A DNA stretch of 64,000 bases, from contig JAPXFQ010002701.1 in the NCBI GenBank assembly GCA_028564705.1, positions 1,697,001-1,761,000 of the forward strand, given 5' to 3'. The notes below the pieces were generated by a model. It was not told the DNA's origin. It saw nothing but the letters and a program-made list of their open reading frames with translations, and ran no database searches. The translations under genes and the position numbers were made by a program. Shown here piece by piece: positions 34,941-47,130 of this stretch. Position 1 is the stretch's first letter. Every line of letters begins with the position of its first letter. The stretch is from Apricaphanius iberus (Eukaryota > Chordata > Actinopteri > Cyprinodontiformes > Aphaniidae).

Positions 34941-35849
34941 TGCAAAAACCGTCCACAGAGTGCTGCTTTCAGCTTTATAGATACATGAGCTAATGAGTGG
35001 GTTTTTTTCCCCAAATTTGTATGCATTTATATCATTATTATTATGAACAGATTTCTAAAATTTCAGCCTGGACAACGATGGGTACATCAAAAACCGTTCT
35101 CACAGAATTTTTTTATTAGTATTATTTCACAGTGAGCTGTGTGGAGGTGTTATTTTTTTTCTTTTTTTCTCATTTCCAACTATAAAAAGGTAATTTGTTT
35201 TTGCTTGGGTGTTTAATTTTATTTTTAAACGTGCCTATACTTTTTCTGCTGAGTTTTTTTTTGTCTGAACATTAAATAATAGTGTGAATAAACATGAACT
35301 TCTCACTTTCTGTTACACCCCCTGCTGTGGAAGCAGCACCACTCTGCTTCCAGCATTAAGTCCAGTTTCTCCCATTAGAGATATAAATATTCTACGCTGT
35401 TAGCCTTTTAACAAGCTTTAAGTATAAAGAAGACTAAAGAGGACAGAGGGACAGGTGACACAGAGTCACATTAGCAGCAAAAAAACTGGTGCAGTGCTCT
35501 TAACTGGCTGGCTAACAGCTATGTTAACAAGTTTTTTGTTATTTTTCCACAACTACTTCATTGAGTTCTATTATAAGAAACAATGAAGAACAATAATCAC
35601 TCTCAGCACATTGTTGTTAGATTTGTAGTAATAAAGGACAGAGTTTAGGAGCTTGCTGTAAACAGCAGCACTGCTACATGAAACTGGGCAGTGCAGTTTT
35701 GTACATTAGCATGAGCCAATATGATGTTCAATTAAGATAATAGAGACATTTTTAAAGGTAAAAAAAGTAGAAATTGAATTTATTTGCTAATCCCCAGAAA
35801 AAAGTAAAATCTCACATAATAGGTAAACTCAATACAAATAAATTTAACT
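34941..35849. other. AT-rich unassigned sequence
   Basis: No gene, RNA or mobile element is recognised; several T runs are present. Confidence 0.4.
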
Positions 35850-37050
35850 GATCTGATTTATTGATCCGAAACACACTTACAAAGGGTTCCTTAGCCTTTA
35901 AATGGGCTCTCAGTCTGGTTCAGTGGGAATCACAGTCATGGGGGAGACTTTTGACCTGTTTGTTGTGCAGAAAACCCACATCCTCCATAAGGATCTTTAA
36001 GGAGCTTTAAAATGCAGTACAAAAATAAGTTGGATGTTCCTAAAGTGTTGCATCAAAGCCCATTCAAAGAAAGTTACATGGAAGGGAAAATTGTGGAAGG
36101 AAAATGTGCACAAGAAGCAGCAGGGATGACTGCAGCCTCGAGAGGATTGTCAGGAAAAGGCCATTCAGAAGTGTTTGGGACCTTCATAAGGAGTGGACTT
36201 AGGCTGGAGTTAGTGTTTCAAGAGCCGCCACACAGACGGATCCCAGACATGGGTTCAAATGTTCTAGTCCTCTTCTCTTGCTGGTCTGTTGCTCAGTGGT
36301 TCAAAACCCTCTTTTCTAAAGAGAGCCAATGTTGCATCTCATTTGGAAACCAAGGTCCCAGAGTCTGGAGGAAGAATGGAAAGGCACAAAATCCAAGATG
36401 CTTGAAGTCCTGTATGAAGATTATACAGTTTGTCTGTTAGTCTGTGTTTATTTATTGAGCAATGCATCTGCTGGTGTTGGTCTACTGTGCTTTATTATGT
36501 CCAGAGCGAACATAGCCATCTACCAGGACATTTTGGAGCACTTCATGCTTCCTTCTGCAGATCAGCTTAATGGAGATGCTGCCTTCATTTTCCAGCACTC
36601 GGCACCAGCGCACACTGCCAAAAATACCAAAAAATGCTTAAATGACCATGGGATTACTGTGCTTGATTGGCCCGCAAACTCGACGACCTGAACCCAATGT
36701 ATGAGTTTATGAGGCATTGCCAAAAGAAAGATGAGAGATTTGAGACCGAACAATGCAAAAAGGGGAAGGGAAAGGGAAGAAGCCTGAAGTAAGGAGTTTG
36801 GACCTCTTTTTCAGAATGTAGCTTGCTCAAACAGCTTTTCCAAAGATGCCTTACCCCGCCTTTAAACATATCCTGTTAAATAGTGCAACTAAACATTTTT
36901 TATATATAATTTATTTATTGTTGTTTTGGTTTGGATACAAAGAAAAATCCTTCTAAACTTAATAGTGGCTTTTCAGTAAATGTGGCTTTTGTATTTTCAG
37001 TATGAAAATGTTTTGCTCTTTTATTTTGAAATACAAGTCTGATATTAGCT
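35850..37050 (+). pseudogene. Decayed Tc1-like transposon with transposase remnants
   Basis: The + strand shows ordered remnants of a full Tc1-like transposase. GTTGCATCAAAGCCCATTC and GGGATGACTGCAGCCTCGAG mark the HTH half. GGAAACCAAGGTCCCAGAGT follows the first Asp region. GCCATCTACCAGGACATTTT, then the frame at 36329-36691 with HSAPAHTAKN (the second Asp is lost) and LDWPANS, mark the C-terminal half. A terminal-type sequence appears near 36975-37050. Multiple frameshifts separate these pieces. Confidence 0.65.
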
Positions 37051-38379
37051 CATTAGTTAGTGGGGGCTATCAGTAGAAGTTGTATAAAAAAAGTGTTCAT
37101 AAGAACGATTGGTGGCACAACATGTATTTCTAAAAGGTAAAAACAATATTAGAAATTAGGAAAAGGTTTAGTAGCCTTTGTCAAGCATATACATTTGAAA
37201 CCAATACATTTTATTAATCTTTTTCAGATAGTTATAAGTGCACTGTTTATTTATTAGGAAAGCTTACATCAAAAATAGAGATAGTGGTAAAGTTCAGACA
37301 GTAGGGAATATTGCAATTGCTGATAGGTTGGGTTCCCAGCTGGCCATGGAAGACCACACTAGCATGGTAGTTTAGCCTCCAGGATCAGAAAAATTAGAAT
37401 GACTATGACAAAGTCATGGATGCCACAACCAAGGTGTGAGCAGGGAGCCATGTGTTTGTTTCCATGAGTCTGCAGGCCAGTCCTCATTATAGTCGCTGGT
37501 AAAATATTACAGTTCAGCTGACACAGTCTAAGTGAATTGTCCAGAGCGGTTTTGACAGCTAGTGGAAGGCATGGCTAGATTATGATGGATGATGACAACA
37601 GGGGTGGTGCAGAAGGAGCATTGATGTGTTTTTGTTGCTCATGCACAGCTAATATGTACATCCAAATTGGGAATAGTGTGGTGCTGGTGTGTAAAGGAAT
37701 GCACACAAATTCGAGTCTGATGGTTATGTTAAAATGTGTAAAATAATGTAGCAATTTTTCATACCAAATACATTTCACATGCAATCTTAGAACCCAAATG
37801 CCTTTTTAAAGGGAATACAAAGAGAAAAATAAATGTTTTTTCTCACAATTCATCCAAAACGTTGATACCGCTCTGCTTATAATCATGTTTGATAGTAGAT
37901 TTCTTTCCTCTCTTGATTTGCCATCAATGTAGCTTTATTTAATGAACATAAATTCCCTTGGCAAATGGGAAAATTAAAAGGCTTATTGATGAAAATTTGA
38001 TTGCAATCCTTTATTGCAGCAGTCACCCCATTGTTTCCTAGAATAAAAAACAACTAAGCATCTTCAAATGCAACATGAAAGCTCTAAGTTTTATTTTTCT
38101 TCAAAGCGAAAGGAACTGCTGCACAAGATTCTGAAGCAAAACAGTAAGTTTTAACCTTTCACTTGCCAGACATGCAGAATATTATTTTATTTAAATAACA
38201 TTGCACAGGAAAATATATTGATATCCTCAAATTAAATTACCTTGCTATTTCACCAAAGGAGCATTTAATCCTAAATAGCTAAATATGAGAAGGTTCTGAG
38301 TGCTTCTGTACTTTCTAAATCTCTGAACCAAAATAAATTATTTGACTGCATTTGACACAATTTGACTTGGCAGGTCAGG
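37051..38379. other. Unassigned sequence with a splice-bounded microinterval
   Basis: The bases 38107-38143 lie between a strong acceptor (TTTATTTTTCTTCAAAG) and a donor (GTAAGT), giving a 37-base exon-like interval. It would disrupt the musashi reading frame, and no family is recognised. The rest holds nothing identified. Confidence 0.3.
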
Positions 38380-39185
38380 GTACGTCATTAGGAAGTGCCA
38401 GCTGATGACACCTCCAGAACCTGATAAATCCATGACTATTCAAAGCTTGTGGTACACTCAACAACCACAGGCTCCTCAAGGAAATGACTTAGAAGCTGAA
38501 AATAAAGCTGATTGATACCCACAAAGCAAGGGAAGGCTATAAAGAGTTATCAAAGTGCTTCCAGCTTGCAAATTGAAGTGTCTGAAATATCATTAAGAAC
38601 TGGCAGCTAAGGGGAGCTCTGTAAGTCAAGACAACATCTGGAAGACCGAGATAACTTTCAGATAAAACCGCTCGGTGGAGAGCAAAGCAAAAACCTTCCT
38701 TGCCTGACTACAATAGACCTGCAGGAAGGTTTAGCTGACACAGGAGTGGTAACTGCATAGTTCCCGTGTGCAATGTTCATGCACAAACAGGGTATGCAAA
38801 AAGGTGCCATAACAAGGGAAGCATTCCTGCGACATCATCACAAAAGTCTGTGTAGTCTGCACAGCAACACCTCAATTACTATGAGCGGAGTCAGAGGAAG
38901 GTTGAGTAAAAAAAAATGCATGGCTGTATTTGTGCAATCACGTGCAAAAGACCCGGTGCCAGGTGGTAAACATGGAGGTGACAACATTATGCATCTTTTT
39001 AGCAAGTGAGAAACTAATTAGTCCTTCTTTGCTAGAGTAAGCTTTTTTTGTGCTCATTTCAAAGAAATATGGTATGCAGAAAGCCAAGAAACGGCACAAA
39101 GAAATTTGCTTTGGCAAAAAACCATCCCAGGTCTCCCTAAGATGGGAACACAGAATTCAACTGATCTGATTTATCAGTAAAAATC
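38380..39185 (+). pseudogene. Decayed Tc1-like transposon, second lineage
   Basis: Phrases GGAAGGCTATAAAGAGTTAT, CTGGAAGACCGAGATAACTT and AGGTTTAGCTGACACAGGAG follow the HTH region of a fish Tc1 lineage different from the 35.9 and 48.4 kb copies. AAACATGGAGGTGACAACAT follows near 38970. The catalytic Asp blocks are not in any intact frame. Confidence 0.6.
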
Positions 39186-39537
39186 TACTGTAACAGACAC
39201 AATCAAAATACACGTAGATGTGAATTTAAGACCGAACCCTACACTGGTATTTTCTTGTGCATGTGTCTGTAGTGGTATGAGACAATGACATGGTCCTACT
39301 GCAGGAAAGTTGCTTCTTTGGAAGCATGATAATACTAAAGCCTAGTTTACATTTCTCTGTCAGCGATGGTACGGTTTCACGCAGCTCCACGATCCATTGG
39401 TGCAAACGCTCTGTAGCCAACAGGGTAATGAAGACAAGCCAACACTAAAATGTCCATCTAAAGCTATGGAGAGCGCAAGCCTGTGATTGGTCAGCATGTC
39501 ACTTCCTTTAAGTTCGTCCACATAGCTGCCTTTTAAC

Positions 39538-39568
<31 letters not shown>

Positions 39569-41030
39569 AAAATCTGACATAGAGCAGATCGAAGAATGTC
39601 TTGCTTAAGACCATTTAAAGTACGAGTGTTACAATAACGAGTCATGAGCTTTATGTCATATTTTTACACAAAAATCTCTTTTGAGTATTCAGAGAGCCAG
39701 AAATTGTTCTACCTTAAATATAAAAAAAATTAAATTAGACTGTTGTTGATCAGAGACATGACTGCAGCTGCGGCAGAACCTCTCCAGAAAAGCGTTGCGC
39801 CCCCTCTTGTCCTGTCGATGAATTGTTTTGCAATACTCCCCAGGTAATGCAAAAGTCTAAAAGGAAAAGTCTCTGTCAATACCTGTGCTTTTCAATGCAA
39901 GCTTGCTGACTGAGAAGTATAATCATTGCTTAACCGACATCCCATTTATCCGGTGAGGTTGGGAGACAGAGAGGAGCTGCAGTCGGCAACATGAACATTT
40001 TTGATTTTGTTGCGCAATAAAATGCAAACTAGTTATTCTGTCCCAGCAATTACATTTTTTTACATGTGTTAAGTGACTTCAAACTTTATGAAAAGGTACA
40101 CCTATAACAAAATATAAATACATTTTGCTAACAGACTTATTATTTCTACTTTTGTCCCTGTGGAAGTGACCTAACATTCTAACATTATCAATTTAAATCA
40201 CCTAGATCAGCCTAATGAGTCTTTACTTATTCCACCTTTATAGACATAAAAAGTGTACATGCATGTGTAATTTTAATTAAATTTATTGTTATTGCAACTA
40301 AGATTAACCTATTGTATTATCCTCTTTCAATCACGTTTCAGTGTATTCACTATAAATGCATTGCGTTTGAATTTGAATGTGCAAAGCGCGCAAACAAGAA
40401 ATACTCATATTTACTAAATGACCAATGATTGGGAGATGAATGGAAAAAATAAATACTGGGGATATTCATTGAGCAAGATCTGCTTTAGCAAACTGTACTG
40501 CAAAACTCCAGCCTTGTTTCAGAGTAGTTACCAAAGTATAAGGAGGTTCATGTTCCTGAATTTAAAACATGTAATGAGCTTGAAGTTTGCAACATTTAAA
40601 GCAAGAAATTCAACAAGCAGTAATTGTTTGATAATGGGAAACAAGCCTGTTTAAAATGACTTTTTTATGGTAGTAAATAGTTTCAGTAAGCACCCACAAA
40701 TGAAAGGAATCTCTTCCTCTTGTTCTTCTGTGGAGCAGATGGGGAAAGTCGAACACTCCATCAGCAGGTTCACTAGTCGTTTGGCTTCTTCTGGTGAGGC
40801 GAATCCATCTCCCAGTAATCAGTCTAGCTTCTGGGCTCTTGCCCGTTCTCCTTCCCTCCTGTCCTCCCTCCAAAAATCTGACTCATTCACTCATTCCCTC
40901 TCTCTCTCTCATCCACTCTGTTCTTCTCCGCATTTGGCCACCAGGGAGGCGTGTGGCACTAGAGCAAGCATTATTGATAGAGCATCTGTTTAGACATGGT
41001 GCAAGATCAGTGGCATGTGGGCAAGCAGCT
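39186..41030. other. Unassigned sequence with a C/A homopolymer junction
   Basis: A C22 run (39537-39558) is directly followed by A14 (39559-39572). The flanking 39330-39530 sequence (AGCGATGGTACGGTTTCACG, GATTGGTCAGCATGTCACTT) may be a MITE but I could not find its other end. A pyrimidine-rich patch covers about 40845-40935. Confidence 0.35.
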
Positions 41031-41046
41031 GGGGGGGGGGGGGGGG
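41031..41046. repeat. G16 homopolymer
   Basis: Sixteen consecutive G bases on the + strand, a G-quadruplex-prone run. Confidence 0.9.
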
Positions 41047-41645
41047 AAGAGACATTATGTCATATTACATATCTTGAGATGTCTCGTTCACTTGTGTCTA
41101 TGCCCATTTCACAGGCAAACTCTCCCACGCTTAGAAAAACAAACAGTTGCCATCATCATTCCCCACAGTAATTATGGTTGCTTCCATCATTCTTGAAATT
41201 GTGAAGTCAGGCTCTGTGCAAGGATCTTTTAAATAATTTAGTTTCAGTGTTTTCAAAGTTGTCTGATGTCACAGCTGTGTAGCAGCAGTCGGAAAAATCG
41301 GTTTTAGGGGACGTTTCAGACCGTGACGTCTGAGGCGGACATTCTGGCATTGTAGGTTTGTTGGGGCAGCCAGAACTCTATCCAGACAGAGAACTCTATC
41401 CAGATAATCACCGCACATCTCATATAGATGGCCAAACTTATCAAAGCTCACGCAGCTTGCTGCCAGCAGATTTTCATCTTTGGCAGCAGTTAAACAGGGG
41501 ATTTTATGGCAGTTTTAACTTTCTTTTTATTATGTCACATGGAGTTCCTTTATGACAATAGACTGGCAATCTTTTCAGTGTTTCCCCTTCTATTTTGTTA
41601 TTACTTCAAAAATGGTCTCCACCCAGTATATCCCAGATCACTTTG

Positions 41646-41676
41646 TTTTTTTTTTTTTTTTTTGGGGGGGGGGGGG
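41646..41676. repeat. T18-G13 homopolymer junction
   Basis: Eighteen T bases followed at once by thirteen G bases. Confidence 0.9.
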
Positions 41677-44519
41677 TATTATTTTTTTTGGTGTTTTTAT
41701 ACCAGCTTTTTTTTTCCATAGCATATGTTAATACATGTTTTAATAACCAAGAAGCTTTAAGTAATTTATCATCATCCACCTTTAGTTTACTTAGTTTTGT
41801 ATGTGTTTTTTTATCATTTCTGTAAATCGTTAGTTAGTTCACAGTAGTTGTATATCATATTTACATAAATTAAAAGACTTAATTGGACATTAGAACAGCA
41901 ATTACAGGAAATATAGTAATGTAAAACTATGGAGTAAAAATAAAAAAACAGAATATATAGAAAAAAAACCTATATAAATAAAATATAATGAAATTTAAAT
42001 AAAACATTATTTGGCTACAGAAATTACCACCAATTACTACCAACTGATTGAAACTATTATGTAAAAAGTAAGAGGCTAAAGTACATAGTAGCCCTGTGTT
42101 GGGAAGTAACGGGAGTATGGTTTCATGACATGTAAACTGGCGTAAGCTAGAACTGAGTCTGATGAGTTTCCATTGTGCTTGTCTTTAGCTAGTTGTATTT
42201 TGCCATCTTTTGTTTATCCTTCCTACTAAAATTAATAATCTTATATTATCAAGGCAGTCCCTGTCTTGGACTGATCACCTAGCTTGATTAATAAGTTAAT
42301 TATGTTAAACTTGTAAGACTTTAAAGAAAGTTTTATGTCTGAGTTTACAACACTGAGTTCAATACCACTTTTCAGACCTAATGTTCCCAATATTGTTCCC
42401 AAAAATCTTGTAAAGGTTTTTTCTTTGGCTATTTGTTGCTTTTTTTAATTGTTTCAAACCAGACAGTGCACCTATGTTTTCTAGATCTCTGCATTTCATT
42501 TATTATACCGCTCATTTGTGACCATGAATCATCCCAATAAAAGTCAAATGATTACACAAAAACAAGGTTGGAACTGCGGGGTGCCTCAACAGTCACGGAA
42601 GACTCTGGATAAATGTAACTGATGAACTTAAAACAGGTGTGATTTTGCATTAGTTTTTGTTCAGTTTTTGTTCCATTCTCTAAAATATAAAAAATACCAC
42701 ATGAAAAAAATAGGAATCTTAAAACTATTATTATTATTAGTAGTAGTAGTATTAGTATGATAACCCTTATTTTTATGTTGCCAGATTAATATCAAAGTTT
42801 TTGTCACACTCATTTATACTTAAAGTTTTACGTTGCTTGCAGATAAACCCACACTATTTCAAAAATCTAATTGAAGTTACAGGGGTTGGTTTAGCCTTTA
42901 AAACCATGGCATTCACATTTTAAAGGAATTTTGCAGGAAAAAAGGTTATTAATGATCCCAAACTGTGATTTCAAAGGATATATATTAAATCTGGGATAAA
43001 ACTGTCCAGGTTTCTTAAAATATTGTAGATCTTAACTTATGTAATGGTGTCTGAACCTTAAAATAAATAAATAAATAAATAAAAAGCAAAAATACAAGAA
43101 CAAATGGTGGACCCAAAGAAACCTGACAGCAATTTAAGTGATTCATAAAAGTCACCGGGCCAGATTGTTACATGCTACAAAAAACAAAACTGCCTTGAGT
43201 CTATCTTCATTAGTGCACACACAGCTTGGCCATAGCATAGTATAAAGTTGTTATGTCACAAATTTTCATAACACTTCTAGTAACTTAGCTCATTTGTATA
43301 TTTAGGAGACTCGTGCTGCGGAATTGTTTTGTCTTGTACAAAAACTATGGTCACCTGAGATCGTTTTTCATGGACTATAGTATCACATGCTCTGAAAGCA
43401 AAGGCAGTTATACTTTCTGCATTGCAAAGCAGTCACTCTGCAGTTTAAACTACATCCAACTTTATTTTCTACTGACCTTAATGCCAGCACATTGTGAAGA
43501 ACAGATAGTCCGCCATCTAAACTGAAACAAATTCCAAAATTGAATGAAGTGTCTGGAAGGGATTCATATCTTTACATATAATGAGAATGCTCTCAAATTG
43601 ATGTTATGTGGTTTATCAGCAACTGTCACATGAATAAATTACCCAGAAGGTTTTCGTAACCACATTTCATTGCCCCTTTGGTGCATTTTCATCCTCAAAG
43701 GAACAACTTCATAACTTAAGTGTTTAAATCTTTTAGTGCACACCTGATCTCTGCCACTCAAAGCACAGATCAGGTGTGCACAATCATTTCATCAAATTGA
43801 GAAGGTATCATTTAAACTAAACCGCTTTTAGAGAAAAGGTGCAGCTGCATGCCGTATAAAGAGAAAAGTAATTCTACCGCTTTGCTTGCACCTTATGGTA
43901 CTTTTTTGAACACGTTTTGCTTGATATGTATTATGATATGTATTCACAGCTAGTTTTATTCCCCATCTATTGTAGATTACTATTTAGATATAGCCCAGAG
44001 ATACTAAATGTAAATTTTAAAACACAGCTGATTTGTTTTGTTGCTATTGCAGGGCTTCTGCTTCTCCTGATTTGGCTTTAAACGCCATGTTCATTCTACT
44101 TAATATATAGGCGGTGCGGTGCGGGGTGACAGGATGGTGAAAAATAGTATGTATTTATATAATTTACTCAATATTTCATGTTTGGCTTCAAGCAGCAATG
44201 AAAAAATACAGTCCAGTGTCACAAATTTTATTGTGTATCATAAATATTTAAATGTGCACAGAAGTAGCTGCGCAGCAGAGACGACGAAGTATTATTAAAG
44301 GACATGAGTCTTGGTTCAAAAATTTCGCTCTTCTGCTCTTTTTGAAAGCTCCCACTGGTGCTATTAAAGGTAAATGAGTCTGAAGAAGACATAATTCCTG
44401 GAAAGCTGTCCATTAGCAGGACTTCAGAAAAAAGGAAGGAGCTCTTAGATGTACCTCTCTTTTACAGATGAAACAAATTAAAATATCTGCATTATTTGGA
44501 TGAAACTGAAACATTTTCC
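41677..44519. other. AT-rich unassigned intronic sequence
   Basis: Includes an AAAT tetranucleotide run at 43061-43082 and short TTA/GTA triplet runs near 42730-42752. No gene or mobile element is recognised; the frames at 43313-43525 (+) and 44228-44413 (-) have no motif. Confidence 0.4.
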
Positions 44520-44790
44520 ACTCAGTTCCCAGTTCGGCCCCCTTTCTGCTCTATAGGCCCTCATTGTGGGTAGTTATGCGTTTATAGGCTGGGGCACAAC
44601 TGTCTTCCAAGCCATTTGTTGTGTCTGACCTTTAAGATGATGAAGCGCAGGGAGAATGACCCCTGGCAGGATTTGTTCAAAGAGCAGCCTCATGGTAACG
44701 GGGGGTCCGGTGCCTGGCAGCCTGCTGGGGGATTGATCAGCCCCTCACTCAAAGGCCAAATGCAGAAAGCCTAGCCAGAGGAGAAGGCCA
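44520..44790. promoter_or_regulatory. Candidate conserved non-coding block with a short open frame
   Basis: GC-richer, non-repetitive sequence. A 45-codon frame runs from the ATG at 44637 to the TAG at 44772-44774 and begins MMKRRENDPWQDLFKEQ. Its composition is unusually protein-like for such a short frame, but no family is recognised and no splice sites frame it. Either a conserved regulatory block or a chance frame is more likely than a gene. Confidence 0.25.
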
Positions 44791-46129
44791 TGCAGGACGT
44801 GAAGCCATCCTCTGCTTTGAAGCCCTCTCCAATATAGTTCAGCTGCTTCACTGCATGAATAAACATGTCTAACTCCTGTGTGTTAAGCTGCTCCTCTGTC
44901 CCCTTCCTTCCTCTTTTCTGTCTTCAACACCGATTCTGGCTCAGACGGAAAGATGTGAGCGGAGGTTACAAAATCATTTCTTTTTCTTGTTGCCTTTCTG
45001 CCTCTTTCTTTGTCTCCTTATTTTTTTCCCACTTACTCCTTCTCTCACAGCTTCTCATGTGAATACTTCCTGTGCTCCAGCCTTGTTGTGCAGGATTAAA
45101 TCCACTCATTTAGAGCTTGCATTTCTTCCACAGATGTGAGCTTTGAGATTGAAATGAGCTCCCCTTCTGCAAAGAGGCAAAGTTAAAAGAAAAATTGTGA
45201 GTGAGGGTAAAGAGGAATTAAACAGTAATTCAAAGTAAAGAACGGGAGTAATTTTTGAGTTGCTGTGGCTGAGACAGCTCGGGCTGGGAAAAAAAACTTC
45301 CTTTTACAGAGGCATTGAAGAAGTCTCCTTCACTTTTGAATCTTAAATCTGTCAACTTTTAGGTACCTAGTTGAAAAGAGAGCATACAAGTGATTTGTGA
45401 TCCCTTCGATAACACTGATTCAACAACAACATACAAGTCTCCATCTGCTTTGGATTTGACCGTTTGAGATAAAATAAAGAGCTGTTTTACTGTTGTTGTT
45501 TTTTTTGGGAGGGGTTTTACAGAGTCTGGACTGAGTCCAGAAATATAGCTAACTAAGAATGCCTGCAAAGGTTTACCCTGAAACAGATCCCTGAAAATAA
45601 TGATATAGATGAGAATTGTACCCTGCATCGCTAAAGGCTTTTCTCTAAATTATTATTGGACTTTCCATGACAATCTACATTTCTTGTCTGTTTGGTTTTA
45701 TACTTTAAATACGTAAGACCGTTTGATGTTGTGAGCCTTTAAATCACATTTTACTAAACTCTAGAGAGCTTCATTATATAAACATTTTTATTTATTCACT
45801 TAAATTATGTCTAACTTAGTGGGGTTGCATTTAAGTCAAAAAAGCCAGACTAATTTTAGTAGATCAAGCTGTATGGCTTGTTACTTCTTTGATATAGGCC
45901 TAGAATCAGAATTATACCATTTGGTTCAAACTTAAAGGTGTGTTAATTCCACCTAATACCTCTTCTAAAGTAAAATGAAAATATCAGTTTTTAGTCATAA
46001 ACCTTATCTGGACACTGAACATTGTTAGTCAGAGCATCACTAGAGTATCTGGAAGCTTCACAAGTCTTTGTAATTATCCTGACTGTCTCACAGTGAATTG
46101 TTTTGTATCCGTCCTAATTTGAGCTCATG
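44791..46129. other. Unassigned intronic sequence
   Basis: A pyrimidine-rich patch lies at about 44877-45060. No gene, RNA or transposon is recognised. Confidence 0.4.
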
Positions 46130-46490
46130 ACCTCTCCCTCCCTTTCGTCAGGTGTCTCTGTGACCGAGCAAACAGACTAACACAAATCAGTAAGCTAAGT
46201 AACTTTAACAAAGCGATAACAGAGCAGCAGCGATGGCCCTCCGCGGAGCTGCCTCGTCTGTTAATCACTACCCAAAGGCATTGACAAAAGGGTGTTCTGA
46301 AGTTATGAAGGCGCTGTGCTGTGTCGAGTTCATTGTTTGATTATATACCCTATTACAGTGCAAGTTAGCAATTAAACAGCCAGGATGTAGTGAACGGATT
46401 CAGCTGGCAGTTGAACTGTAATACTGTATTCGGAGCAACCCACAGCTCTATTTCCCCTCTTTTTTTAGAGAGAGATTTGATGAAAGACCG
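46130..46490. promoter_or_regulatory. Candidate conserved non-coding block
   Basis: Non-repetitive sequence rich in developmental factor-like sites: TTAATCACTACCC, CATTGTTTGATTATA (SOX/TCF-like) and AGCAATTAAACAGCC (homeodomain-like). It lies in a repeat-poor island between 44.5 and 47.5 kb. Confidence 0.3.
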
Positions 46491-46627
46491 TCTTGATTGC
46501 AAGGGTCAGTAGCATCAGAATGACATCATTCACGATTGCTAGGTGACTTCATGCTGTGTCGTTTTGCTGCTTGTGTGCTTTGAGCACGTGTTGAGGTTAA
46601 AATAGACCATGTATTGGAACAGAGACC

Positions 46628-46653
46628 TTTTTTTTTTTTTTTTTTTTTTTTTT
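46628..46653. repeat. T26 homopolymer
   Basis: Twenty-six consecutive T bases, the longest single-base run in the window. Confidence 0.9.
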
Positions 46654-46839
46654 GAAAGCATCCATAAAATAAACACAAGTGGCATTTCCGCCTCTAAGCA
46701 TTTGGCTCACTCAGTTAAAGTAAACTCCGGAAAATGGTAATGGGCCTCTGTAAAGCAGCATCCTCAGTGTTCTTCATTTCAGATGAACTGCCTTTGTGTC
46801 TTGTTTTTAAAACATACCTTATGCATCAATATTAATAAC

Positions 46840-47130
46840 AATATGTCTGTTCCAGCCATGAGGGACTTAATTCGCTTACTTCAATTTTACTTCGCATTCC
46901 CCTTGCAAATAATTCAGCGCATTACATCTGTGTTATGTTTTGCAAATGATTATATTTAATAAATGGTTCTAGCTTCGGTGGGTCCGACTGTGGAAGCTCT
47001 GACTCTGGATTCTCATGATCGACTGCTCTCAAAGCACAAACATTTTTTTCCATCTCTTTGCATTTACCGGCTTCTTTTCATCTTCCTCGTTTTGATTTCC
47101 CACTTTCACAGGGAATAAGAAATGCTAATT
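46840..47130. promoter_or_regulatory. Candidate conserved block with paired octamer-like sites
   Basis: Two octamer-like words, CTTGCAAATAATTC and TTTTGCAAATGATT, lie about 35 bases apart, with GACTTAATTCGC nearby. POU-domain factors bind ATTTGCAT/TTTGCAAAT-type sites. The arrangement is enhancer-like, but function is inferred from motif spacing alone. Confidence 0.3.
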
